Source: Anaerolineales bacterium (GTDB lineage Bacteria; Chloroflexota; Anaerolineae; Anaerolineales; Villigracilaceae). From it: 64,000 nucleotides of DNA. Positions 51,911 to 60,082 of this stretch are shown here, piece by piece. The translations under genes and the position numbers were made by a program. The notes beneath the pieces were generated by a model. That model saw only the letters and a program-made list of their open reading frames with translations, ran no database searches and had not been told where the DNA came from. Each line of letters opens with the position of its first letter. Positions within the stretch are counted from its first letter, which is position 1. The stretch covers positions 1 to 64,000 of the forward strand of contig JABWAU010000003.1 of the NCBI GenBank assembly GCA_013360875.1, in the 5' to 3' direction.

Positions 51911-53797
51911 CTAAAAACCTGCAACCAGCGATATGCCAAACGCCAGCAACATCAACAACAACTGCAAAGCGAACAACGCCGCAAAGATATACGCCACAAC
52001 CGTCCACGCCGAACGTGTCGGTTTCTTCTTTTGGATTTCCTGGCCCTCCGCCAGCCTCTGCACCGATTCCGCCGCCTGTGCCGCGTCCTCCGCCCACAGG
52101 AGATTCTGCGCCTCATTCTGGACGATGATCCTGTTTCCGCCAAATGAGCGGATCCACGCCGGAGCATCCACTGCCACATCTCCGCCGACGATGAGCGCGC
52201 CAAAATCGCCCTCCGGTTTTTCGGCGGGAGTTGTGACCGTCACCTGCATCTTCGATCCTGATTTCAACAGCGCGGCTTTGACTGAATCCACGATCCCATC
52301 ACCCGAATCGACGATCAACACGGAAAAGACGCTTTGCTTCTCCGCCAGCGAATCCGCCATGGAGGCGCCGTCCGCGCGCAAAACGTTCAAATGATAGATC
52401 AACACCACACCGAACAGGAACAGCAACTGGATGGTATTAAGCAGGTCGTTTACGAAGTTGCTTCCCGCGTCGCCGGTCAACGCCACGCGGATGAGTTGAT
52501 AGACCAGTCCCACCGCCGTCGCCATCCCGCCGATGACCGAGGCGAACAACGCAAGATAAAGATATGTCTTTCGCAAAACAGACCTTCGCGCGTGGTCTCC
52601 CACCTCTCCGACAACCAGAGCCTCCGCCTGCATCGGACGCCACGTCATCAACCAAAGAGGCAGACCGACAATAAGGGACGAGATCGCCGAGGCAAGGCTG
52701 TTGGAATCGCCCATGAGAAACGACCTGCTTGTTGCAACGTCTATGATGAACGAAAGCAGCGTCGCAACGCCCACGAATGAAACGACCAGACCGATGAACG
52801 CAAGGATGTAGTTATACAGTCGCTTCATCCCTGTCTGGCGCACTTTGTCGCCGATGGCTTCGATGTGACGGTTCAGCCAGTGACCGTAATACGCCCAGAT
52901 CAACCCCAGCGGCACGCCGACCGAGATCGGTCCGCCGAGTTGATGAACGAAATATTGGAGAGTCCAGTCCGCGCCGAGCAGGCGTGTGACGAGGATATTC
53001 ACTGTCATGGATGAAGCCGTCACTACGGTGATGACTCCGCCGAGGGCAAGCAGGTAGAGAATGCCGAGGCGTAGATTCGAGCCCATTTCCGCGGGATCAG
53101 CCAGGGAGTCCTGAATGACGCGCCACGAATACACCCACACCGGAGTCCCGACCACGAGCAACGCCGTCCCATTGACGACGACCTCGCGTCCCAGTTCTCC
53201 CAACACATCGCCGGGGATGTAGATGAGGAAACGCAGGATCTGTTGCGTACCGAAGACGGTCATCAACAATCCATAAAGCATCCAGATATAGCGATACAGA
53301 CGACGGACTTCGGAGAAATTTTCCTGATCTTTGAGCGTTCCCCACTCGGCGCGCAGGACGTTCCAGAAATACGCCGCGACGATCCCGTTCATGAGGATCG
53401 CGATCAGGTTATCGGCGAGGGTCTGGTTCCTGAACGCGCTGAAGGCACGCGCAACCCCAAGCCCCGCGCTTTGGACGAGGGCGCGGTCAAGGAACGATAA
53501 TAAGTTCTGCACAACGGGAATGAGCGTGGCGAGCAGGATCGCATACAGGAAGACCGCGCGTAATGTCGCCTCTTTCTCCTCCTCTTCACGCGCGGATGTC
53601 CTCTGCGCCCACAGCCAATGGACGAGGAAGATCGGCACGCCGACGAGAATCAGAGCAAGCGCTTGCGCCAGCGCGTCCGCCCCGCCGGAGATGGTTCGAT
53701 CCACAATGGAGCGGAGCAGACCGATCAGCCCCCACACAACCACCTCGACACTGATGAATGCGACGAGGTAAAAATAAAGGCGGCGGATGGATTTCAT
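51911..53797 (-). CDS. Six-fold DUF5671 membrane protein
   Basis: About 628 residues from MKSIRRLYFYLVAFIS. Six tandem units of about 75 residues each start with a short (R)LY/xxYL motif (RRLYFYLVAF, RAVFLYAILL, RRLYRYIWML, RLGILYLLAL, KRLYNYILAF, RKTYLYLALF) and contain three to four helices with a WAQRTSAREE-type or WRVIQ exit. After residue 500 comes a soluble domain (VLIVDSGDGIVDSVKAALLK), then a final helix. DUF5671 has no known activity; a sensor or channel role is a guess. Confidence 0.8.
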   Translation of the reverse strand: MKSIRRLYFYLVAFISVEVVVWGLIGLLRSIVDRTISGGADALAQALALILVGVPIFLVHWLWAQRTSAREEEEKEATLRAVFLYAILLATLIPVVQNLLSFLDRALVQSAGLGVARAFSAFRNQTLADNLIAILMNGIVAAYFWNVLRAEWGTLKDQENFSEVRRLYRYIWMLYGLLMTVFGTQQILRFLIYIPGDVLGELGREVVVNGTALLVVGTPVWVYSWRVIQDSLADPAEMGSNLRLGILYLLALGGVITVVTASSMTVNILVTRLLGADWTLQYFVHQLGGPISVGVPLGLIWAYYGHWLNRHIEAIGDKVRQTGMKRLYNYILAFIGLVVSFVGVATLLSFIIDVATSRSFLMGDSNSLASAISSLIVGLPLWLMTWRPMQAEALVVGEVGDHARRSVLRKTYLYLALFASVIGGMATAVGLVYQLIRVALTGDAGSNFVNDLLNTIQLLFLFGVVLIYHLNVLRADGASMADSLAEKQSVFSVLIVDSGDGIVDSVKAALLKSGSKMQVTVTTPAEKPEGDFGALIVGGDVAVDAPAWIRSFGGNRIIVQNEAQNLLWAEDAAQAAESVQRLAEGQEIQKKKPTRSAWTVVAYIFAALFALQLLLMLLAFGISLVAGF

Positions 53798-53810
53798 ATG
53801 ACTTCTTTCC

Positions 53811-53983
53811 GTCATTGCGAGGAAGGCTGGTGGTTGAGCAGACACGAGCAATAGCGAGTGACGTATCGAAACCACAGCCTGACGAAGCAATCCCCTCGTC
53901 GTGTTGGAGATTACTTCGGGCTGTGGTCTCGGTATGAGCGAGAAAAGCACTCGCTCTACTCGACCACCAGCCCTCGCAACGAC
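53811..53983. repeat. Composite palindrome: one palindrome split by another
   Basis: Outer arms GTCATTGCGAGG (53811-53822) and CCTCGCAACGAC (53972-53983) belong with the middle GAAGCAATC/GATTACTTC pair. Between them, in each arm, lies one half of the TGGTTGAGTAG/TATCGAAA repeat (GGTGGTTGAGCAG...GTATCGAAACCACAGCC on the left and its inverse on the right). Confidence 0.7.
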
Positions 53984-53987
53984 ATAT

Positions 53988-54464
53988 TCATGGCTTCGGA
54001 GGCTCCGAATACCAACTGTAGTCCCAGAAGTTATAGGCGGGCATGAACGATATCTTCCATGCGCCGTTTTGCCTCACCAGGATGGCGCGCTGTGTATCGC
54101 GGTAGCCCGAAGAAAACGGATCGCCGGGGTTATAGATCTGCGTCACCTCCACCGAGGCTTCATCCCCGCTGATCTCCGATACGCCTATATCCACAGCCGC
54201 GTTCCCGGGGTTCGCATACCCGTTCAAAAACGGACGCCTGAACTCCTCGTACGTCGGCTTGTACTCAACGTCCGCGAGATAACCGTAAGCCTTCTCGTAA
54301 TCCCTGTTGATCAAAGCCAGGACGTAATTGTGAACGACGCCCTCGGGCGCGTCATCCGAAACATAGGTCAGCGCATCCTGCCGTGTGAAAAAGACAGCCA
54401 GCGCAATCACCACCAAAACCCCGATGCCGATCAAAATGCCTGTCAAAAAACGGTCCTGTTTCAT
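53988..54464 (-). CDS. Membrane-anchored DUF4878-like protein
   Basis: 158 residues from MKQDRFLTGILIGIGVLVVI. One N-terminal helix anchors a small NTF2-like domain outside the membrane: DAPEGVVHNYVLALINRDYE, KAYGYLADVEYKPTYEEFRR and the C-terminal GAWKISFMPAYNFWDYSWYS. Domains of this type bind small ligands or assist secreted proteins; function not known. It stands alone. Confidence 0.7.
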   Translation of the reverse strand: MKQDRFLTGILIGIGVLVVIALAVFFTRQDALTYVSDDAPEGVVHNYVLALINRDYEKAYGYLADVEYKPTYEEFRRPFLNGYANPGNAAVDIGVSEISGDEASVEVTQIYNPGDPFSSGYRDTQRAILVRQNGAWKISFMPAYNFWDYSWYSEPPKP

Positions 54465-54603
54465 GAACGCCTCCGATGTTCGATTTGATTGTAGTGGTTT
54501 TGAGACGAAAATACAAGCGGGGAAGTTTCCCGCCGCTTGAAACGACGCCCCATTCCCTGTATACTCGACCTGCCGCAAAGAGATTCACCTCATCGTTTGT
54601 GCC

Positions 54604-56268
54604 ATGTCCCTGAATCCCCACCGCTTTCAATCCGCCATTCACGACTTCCAGTCCGCGCGCCAGCGTGCCGCCGTGCAGGAGGTCCTCGCGCTCGTTACGG
54701 GAAAATCGGCGCGGCTCCTTTCGTATGACGACGTGGCGCAAAAATTGAAACTGCGCGCCCGTTCCGAACGAGGCATCCAAAACATCCCGCTCGACGCCAT
54801 CGTGGGAAGCGTGGGACGTTACACCGATTTCACGCGCACCTTCCTGCCTCGCCGCGTGGAGGATCAACACCGCTGGGCGGGGGTCAAAACAGCCATGGAA
54901 AAGGGCGAAGGCTTGCCTCCCATAGAGGTCTATAAGGTCGGAGAGGTGTATTTCGTGGTGGACGGCAATCACCGCGTCTCGGTTGCGCGGCAGGAGGGTT
55001 TCAAAACCATCGAAGCGCGCGTCATCGAATACAAAACCGACGTGCAACTCACGCCCGACGTCCAGCCCGACGACCTGATCATCAAAGCCGAATACGCCAA
55101 CTTCCTCAAAGAAACGCGCATCCACGAGATGCGCCCCAACGTGGATCTGAGCGTCACCACCTGCTGCCAGTACGAAAAGTTGACGGAGCAGATTCGCGCA
55201 AGCCGGGAACTGTTACAGGAAGAGAGCGGGCAGGATGTCACGCTTCAGGACTCCGCCGCGTACTGGTACGACAACCTCTACCTTCCTCTTGCCGAAGCCA
55301 TCCGCGACCGCGGCTTGCTGCGCTGGTTCCCTGGCCGCACCAGCACCGATTTATACATCTGGATCTCGGAGAACCGCGCCGCGCTCGAAAAAGAACTGGG
55401 GTGGGAGATCCAGTCCGATGCCGCCGCGACAGATTTGATTTTGGAAAGAAGCGTCAAATCCAAGACCGGCAGTTGGCGCAGGGCAAGGACTATCGCACGG
55501 TACACAGAACGTCTCTTTGCCGACATCCTCGTCCCATTGAGTGGATACGCCGAGAGTTGGGATGCGCTCGACCAAGCCATTCTCATTGCCCAACGCGAGA
55601 ACGCCAAACTGCACGGCTTGCACATTGTGGAAACAAAGGATGAAGCGGAAAGCCCGAATGCGCTGGGAGTCAAAAAACGATTCGACCAAACCTGCGAAGA
55701 TGCAGGCGTGAATGGGACTCTGGCGATTGACGTGGGCGATATCACAAACAGGATCTGCGAGCGCGCCGTATTGACCGACCTGATCGTGGTGAAGATCACG
55801 AACCCGCCGGGCGCGGGTGTTTCTGCATTATCCTCCCCGTTCCGCACGATCATCGGGAAATCTTCCCGCCCGCTGGTGACCGTTCCGTCCCGGGCGTCCC
55901 AATTCAAACGCGCGTTGCTGGCTTTCGATGGCACAGACCGTTCGAAGGAGGCTCTGTTCGTCGCCACTTATTTCGCCGAGATGTGGAAAACCGAATTGAT
56001 CGTGTTCACCGCACTGGATGGCAGGAGGGTAACGGCGGAAACGCAGGAGTACGTCCGCCGCTATCTCGAACTTCACGAAGTGGAGACGGAATACATCCTC
56101 AGCGAACGCGGCGCAATGGACGCTCTAAAGCAGGCTATCGAGGAACGGGTCGCGGACCTGGTCTTCATGGGCAGCCACGGCGGAACCGTGCTTCAACGGG
56201 TCTTCGTCGGCAGCGCGCTGGATTACATGTTACGGGAATCGAAGGTTCCCCTTTTCGTTTGCCGTTGA
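54604..56268 (+). CDS. ParB-fold/DUF4032/universal-stress-domain fusion
   Basis: 554 residues. Residues 57-140 form a ParB/sulfiredoxin-like domain: IPLDAIVGSVGRYTDFTRTF, LPPIEVYKVGEVYFVVDGNH, RVSVARQEG (DGNHRV). Residues about 215-275 resemble DUF4032 (YWYDNLYLPLAEAIR...DLYIWISENR). Two universal stress domains follow. The second (about 420-554) has RALLAFDGTDRSKEALFVAT and the ATP loop GSHGGTVLQRVFVGS, which fits G-x2-G-x9-G-S. The first Usp copy is degenerate. The combination is unusual. There is no helix, so it is cytoplasmic, and it is a lone gene. Confidence 0.8.
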   Translation: MSLNPHRFQSAIHDFQSARQRAAVQEVLALVTGKSARLLSYDDVAQKLKLRARSERGIQNIPLDAIVGSVGRYTDFTRTFLPRRVEDQHRWAGVKTAMEKGEGLPPIEVYKVGEVYFVVDGNHRVSVARQEGFKTIEARVIEYKTDVQLTPDVQPDDLIIKAEYANFLKETRIHEMRPNVDLSVTTCCQYEKLTEQIRASRELLQEESGQDVTLQDSAAYWYDNLYLPLAEAIRDRGLLRWFPGRTSTDLYIWISENRAALEKELGWEIQSDAAATDLILERSVKSKTGSWRRARTIARYTERLFADILVPLSGYAESWDALDQAILIAQRENAKLHGLHIVETKDEAESPNALGVKKRFDQTCEDAGVNGTLAIDVGDITNRICERAVLTDLIVVKITNPPGAGVSALSSPFRTIIGKSSRPLVTVPSRASQFKRALLAFDGTDRSKEALFVATYFAEMWKTELIVFTALDGRRVTAETQEYVRRYLELHEVETEYILSERGAMDALKQAIEERVADLVFMGSHGGTVLQRVFVGSALDYMLRESKVPLFVCR

Positions 56269-56464
56269 CAAAACGTCCCGAACTTCCAGAAAGCTTTTGC
56301 CTCGTGCTTTCGGTATTCACCTTCGGAATACCTCCTAGGATGCCTGCTTGAATTTGATATACTTCATTCGCCTTACAAAGTAATGCGACACGCTTCGCAG
56401 TGTCGCTGTTCTGTAAAGGCGACATAAACTTCGCGCTACACACAATTTCACAAGGAGCAAACCC

Positions 56465-58267
56465 ATGACCGCTTCCGCCCCCCGCTGGGATATGACCAAC
56501 GTCTATCCCTCGCTCGATTCGAAACAATTCAAGAACGCCGTTAAAAAATACCAGTCCTCCCTCGACGAACTGGAAGCCTTCTTCAAGAAAGCCAGCAAAG
56601 CCGACTCAAAAACCGACCCGAAGAAACTCGGCAAACTGCTTGGTGAATCGGTGGATCGTTTCAACGCGCTCTATGAACTGGCAGGCACCATCAACCCCTA
56701 CATCCATGCCTTCGTCACCACCAATTCGCGCGACAAGGAAGCCATGCGCGCCCTCTCAGAATTCGAGCAGATGTCGGTGAAGGCGAATATTCTTGAAACA
56801 AGATTCAGGGCGTGGGTCGGCAAATTGGGCAAAGCCGCCGTCAAAAAAGCCGCCAAGACAAATGCTTCGGCAAAGGCGCACGAGTTTGCCCTGCTCGAAA
56901 ACGCCGAACAAGCCAAATACCTGATGAGCGAAGCCGAAGAAGCCCTCGCCGCCGAACTCACCTTGAGCGGCGGCAATGCCTTCGGCAAACTTCAGGGAAC
57001 GGTCACCTCGCAAATGACGGTGGATTTTGAACTGGACGGCAAAGTGCAAAAACTGCCCATGCCCGCTCTCATCAACCTGCGCTCCCATCCCGATGAAGCC
57101 ACCCGCCGCCGCGCGTACGAAGCCGAGAACAAAGCCTGGGAGGAGGTAAAGGAAGTTTTAGCGGCGTGCATGAACGGGGTCAAGGGTGAAACGCTCACGC
57201 TTGATAAAAAACGCGGACGGGAAGACGCCATCCACGCCTCGCTCGACTTCGCCCGCATTGACCGCGCCACCCTCGAAGCCATGCTCGGCGCGATGAAAGA
57301 TTCCTTCCCCATGTTCCGCCGCTACTTCCAACACAAAGCCAAACTGCTCGGCAAGGAAAAACTCGCCTGGTGGGATGTCTTTGCTCCGATGGGCAAGACC
57401 GACAAGGTCTATTCGTGGGACGAAGCGCGCGATTTCATCGTTGCCAACTTCAACAAATTCTCTCCCGAACTGGGGGCGTTTGCCCAGCGCGCCTTCGACA
57501 ACCGCTGGATTGATGGTGAACAACGCGAAGGGAAACGCGGCGGCGCGTTCTGCATGGGCGTGGAAGGGGTGAAGGAAAGCCGCATCCTGAGCAACTTCGA
57601 CGGCTCGTTCGACCAGGTCAGCACGCTGGCGCATGAACTCGGTCATGCCTTCCACAACGAGTGCGCCTGGCAGGCGGGCAAGACCCCCATTCAGCAAAAC
57701 ACGCCCATGACGCTGGCGGAAACCGCCTCCATCATGTGCGAGACCATCGTCACCGAAGCCGTGCTAGCGCAAGCCACCGATCCGCAGGAGATTTTGGCTG
57801 TGCTGGAAGCGCAGATGAACAACGCATCGCAGGTGGTCGTGGACATCTACTCGCGCTACCTGTTCGAGAAGGAAGTCTTCGAGCGCCGCGCCAAAGCCGA
57901 ACTCTCCTCCGACGAACTGTGCGAGATCATGGAACGCGCCCAGAAAGCCACCTACGGCGATGGGCTCGATGAGAGGTACCTGCAAAAATTCATGTGGACG
58001 TGGAAACCGCATTACTACTCCAGCGGCTTCTCGTTCTACAACTACCCGTATGCCTTCGGTCTTCTCTTTGGCACGGGCTTGTATGCCATCTACCAGAAGC
58101 GCGGCGCGGACTTCGTCCCGGAATACAAGCAACTTCTCGCCTCCACCGGCGAAGCGCGCGCGGCGGACCTCGCCGACAAATTCGGCATCAACATCCGCAC
58201 CAAAAAATTCTGGGCAGACAGCCTCGCCATCATCGGCAGGCGCGTGGATCGGTATTGCCAGTTGTAG
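56465..58267 (+). CDS. pepF: Oligoendopeptidase F-type metallopeptidase (M3B)
   Basis: 600 residues, the normal PepF length, preceded by AAGGAG. The zinc site STLAHELGHAFHNECAWQAG (HExxH) lies near residue 388 and the downstream Glu in NTPMTLAETASIMCETIV. The C-terminal YYSSGFSFYNYPYAFGLLFG block is M3 family. It degrades peptides in the cytoplasm. A word-iterated palindrome follows. Confidence 0.96.
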   Translation: MTASAPRWDMTNVYPSLDSKQFKNAVKKYQSSLDELEAFFKKASKADSKTDPKKLGKLLGESVDRFNALYELAGTINPYIHAFVTTNSRDKEAMRALSEFEQMSVKANILETRFRAWVGKLGKAAVKKAAKTNASAKAHEFALLENAEQAKYLMSEAEEALAAELTLSGGNAFGKLQGTVTSQMTVDFELDGKVQKLPMPALINLRSHPDEATRRRAYEAENKAWEEVKEVLAACMNGVKGETLTLDKKRGREDAIHASLDFARIDRATLEAMLGAMKDSFPMFRRYFQHKAKLLGKEKLAWWDVFAPMGKTDKVYSWDEARDFIVANFNKFSPELGAFAQRAFDNRWIDGEQREGKRGGAFCMGVEGVKESRILSNFDGSFDQVSTLAHELGHAFHNECAWQAGKTPIQQNTPMTLAETASIMCETIVTEAVLAQATDPQEILAVLEAQMNNASQVVVDIYSRYLFEKEVFERRAKAELSSDELCEIMERAQKATYGDGLDERYLQKFMWTWKPHYYSSGFSFYNYPYAFGLLFGTGLYAIYQKRGADFVPEYKQLLASTGEARAADLADKFGINIRTKKFWADSLAIIGRRVDRYCQL

Positions 58268-58276
58268 GAAGGCGAA

Positions 58277-58360
58277 CGTACACAAGGACGTAAGTACACA
58301 CTAGGTAAACAGGTGTGTACCTGCTTACCTGTATACCTCTGTTACTTGTTTACCCATTTA
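58277..58360. repeat. Word-iterated palindrome, GTACACAAG type, copy 2
   Basis: GTACACAAGGACGTAAGTAC and TAGGTAAACAGGTGTGTACC-like words are answered by CTGCTTACCTGTATACCTCT and GTTACTTGTTTACC. It resembles the pdxS-pdxT spacer at 41436-41522, and separates pepF from the VOC gene. Confidence 0.55.
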
Positions 58361-58368
58361 TTTATACC

Positions 58369-58734
58369 ATGACCATCCTCTCCATCAACCACGTTCAAAT
58401 TGCGATGCCCGCAGGCGAAGAAGAAACCGCCCGCGCCTTTTATGGCAATATCCTCGGCTTTACCGAAATCGCCAAGCCGCCCGAACTTGCCAAACGCGGC
58501 GGCACGTGGTTCCAATCGGGCGAGGCGCAACTTCACCTTGGCGTGGAAACCGATTTCCGCCCGGCGCGCAAGGCGCATCCCGCCTTCCTCGTGGACAACC
58601 TCGAAGCCATTCTCGAAAAGGTGCAGCGCGCGGGCTACGAATGGGACCAATCCCAGCCTCCGTTGAAGGGATACAAACGCGCGCACATTTACGATCCATT
58701 CGGGAATCGAATTGAACTTATGGAAAGAAAGTAG
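58369..58734 (+). CDS. VOC-family (glyoxalase-like) enzyme
   Basis: 121 residues from MTILSINHVQIAMPAGEEET. Two beta-alpha-beta-beta-beta units are visible: HVQIAMPAGEEETARAFYGN with LGFTEIAKPPEL, and HPAFLVDNLEAILEKVQRAG with HIYDPFGNRIELMER. Metal ligands would be His8, His54-like and the Glu in the last strand. The substrate is unknown. It forms a run with the cupin and EamA genes. Confidence 0.88.
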   Translation: MTILSINHVQIAMPAGEEETARAFYGNILGFTEIAKPPELAKRGGTWFQSGEAQLHLGVETDFRPARKAHPAFLVDNLEAILEKVQRAGYEWDQSQPPLKGYKRAHIYDPFGNRIELMERK

Positions 58735-58758
58735 CGGAGTGTTGCAGAAAGGTTCGCA

Positions 58759-59073
58759 ATGACAAATTCGCCTCACGTTACCCCCTGGGCTGATCCGACA
58801 GCCCCAACCGAATCCACGCTGAGACAGATCATGGCGGACGAGGGACTCAGCCCCTATGCGTGGTCGAACGGACCGCGCGACGTGTACGCGGCGCATACGC
58901 ATCCCTACAACAAGGTCATTTACGTGGCGCGCGGTTCGATCACCTTCGGCTTGCCGGAACTCGGACAGAACCTTGCTCTCAAAGCGGGGGACCGCCTCGA
59001 CCTGCCCGCCGGGGTCGTCCACGATGCGGTGGTCGGCGCGGAGGGGGTCCTCTGCCTGGAAGCGCATCGGTGA
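58759..59073 (+). CDS. Cupin-domain protein
   Basis: 104 residues. The beta-barrel has the motif HTHPYNKVIYVARGSITFGL (motif 1, two His and the Gly) and GDRLDLPAGVVHDAVVGAEG (motif 2, His). One metal site is expected. It overlaps the following EamA gene by 4 bp (GTGA) and follows the VOC gene by 24 bp. Substrate unknown. Confidence 0.88.
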   Translation: MTNSPHVTPWADPTAPTESTLRQIMADEGLSPYAWSNGPRDVYAAHTHPYNKVIYVARGSITFGLPELGQNLALKAGDRLDLPAGVVHDAVVGAEGVLCLEAHR

Positions 59074-59927
59074 AGCCGTCCCCACTTCAGACCATCCTGT
59101 TGACAACGTTTGCGATGGTCGCGTTCGCATCCAATTCGTTGTTGAACCGGCTGGCGCTGGGACAACGCTCGATTGACGCAACCAGTTACACGACGATCCG
59201 TCTGGCGTCCGGCGCGGTCACGTTGTTTGCGATCGCATATTTGCAAAGTAAAAATAATCGGGCGTTCCTGCGCGGCAGTTGGACCTCTGCCGCGTTATTG
59301 TTTACATACGCCATCACCTTCTCGTTTGCCTACCTCAGCCTGAGCGCAGGGACGGGCGCGTTGATCCTGTTTGGGAGCGTGCAGGCGACGATGATCCTCG
59401 TCGCAGTGCGAAGCGGCGAACATCCGAGCCCGTTGGAATGGATTGGTCTCCTTTTTGCGCTGGGCGGTTTGGTGTATCTTGTGTCCCCGGGGCTGGCGGC
59501 TCCCTCTCCGCTTGGTTCCGCGTTGATGACCGCGGCAGGGATCGCCTGGGGATTTTATACGATACGCGGGCGCGGTTCGGAGAATCCGCTTGGAGATACG
59601 GCGGGGAATTTCGTTTATTCGCTTCCGATGGCGTTGGCTGTTTTATTGCCCGCGTGGAGGAGCGTCTCAGTTTCGACAAGCGGGGCGTTGTATGCGACGA
59701 TTTCCGGCGCGCTGGCTTCGGGTGTGGGATATGTGATCTGGTATGCGGCTCTGCGCGGCTTGACCTCTACGCGCGCCGCGATAGTGCAACTCTCGGCGCC
59801 GGTCATCGCGGCGTGGGGCGGGGTCGTTCTCCTTGCGGAGAGTGTGTCCGCGAGGCTTGTGATTGCGGGGGCGTTGATCTTGAGCGGGATCGCGTTGGCG
59901 GTGACCAGCCGTACAAAAAAGGCTTGA
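59070..59927 (+). CDS. EamA/DMT family transporter (GTG start)
   Basis: 285 residues, ten helices, starting VKPSPLQTILLTTFAMVAFA at a GTG that overlaps the cupin stop. I prefer it to an upstream ATG inside the cupin frame. The repeats begin AFASNSLLNRLALGQRSIDA and WIGLLFALGGLVYLVSPGLA; the C-terminal half contains ALRGLTSTRAAIVQLSAPVI. Co-translated with the cupin, it may export a product of that enzyme. Confidence 0.88.
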   Translation: MKPSPLQTILLTTFAMVAFASNSLLNRLALGQRSIDATSYTTIRLASGAVTLFAIAYLQSKNNRAFLRGSWTSAALLFTYAITFSFAYLSLSAGTGALILFGSVQATMILVAVRSGEHPSPLEWIGLLFALGGLVYLVSPGLAAPSPLGSALMTAAGIAWGFYTIRGRGSENPLGDTAGNFVYSLPMALAVLLPAWRSVSVSTSGALYATISGALASGVGYVIWYAALRGLTSTRAAIVQLSAPVIAAWGGVVLLAESVSARLVIAGALILSGIALAVTSRTKKA

Positions 59928-59991
59928 GGGCGGTTCCGGCGTCTCGAGATAGAATCAGGTTTCGGTTAAGAATGAAGCGGGGCATCCAAAT

Positions 59992-60021
59992 AAAAAGACG
60001 CGTTCATCGTGAGCGCGTCTT
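59992..60021 (-). terminator. Terminator of the glutamate dehydrogenase gene
   Basis: AAGACGCG (59995-60002) and CGCGTCTT (60014-60021) form a stem that, on the minus strand, ends in TTTTTATTT. It lies about 60 bp downstream of the stop codon, after a tandem repeat. Confidence 0.75.
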
Positions 60022-60080
60022 CCGATCACTGATCACTGGTTACTGATAACTGGTCACTGGTTACTGATAACTGGTCACTG
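60022..60080. repeat. Tandem TGATCACTG-type repeat
   Basis: A 21-bp unit (60037-60057) is repeated exactly at 60058-60078, and shorter TGATCACTG words precede it. It falls between the gdh stop and its terminator. Related words occur at 38073-38093 and 50656-50690. Confidence 0.75.
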
Positions 60081-60082
60081 AC

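Noticed and set aside
31331-60080. A CRISPR array among the repeats
   Set aside because: The repeats are palindromic, of different families, and have no regular spacer length or cas genes.
60022-60080. A small coding gene in the tandem repeat
   Set aside because: The sequence is a word repeat without a start codon and ribosome binding site.
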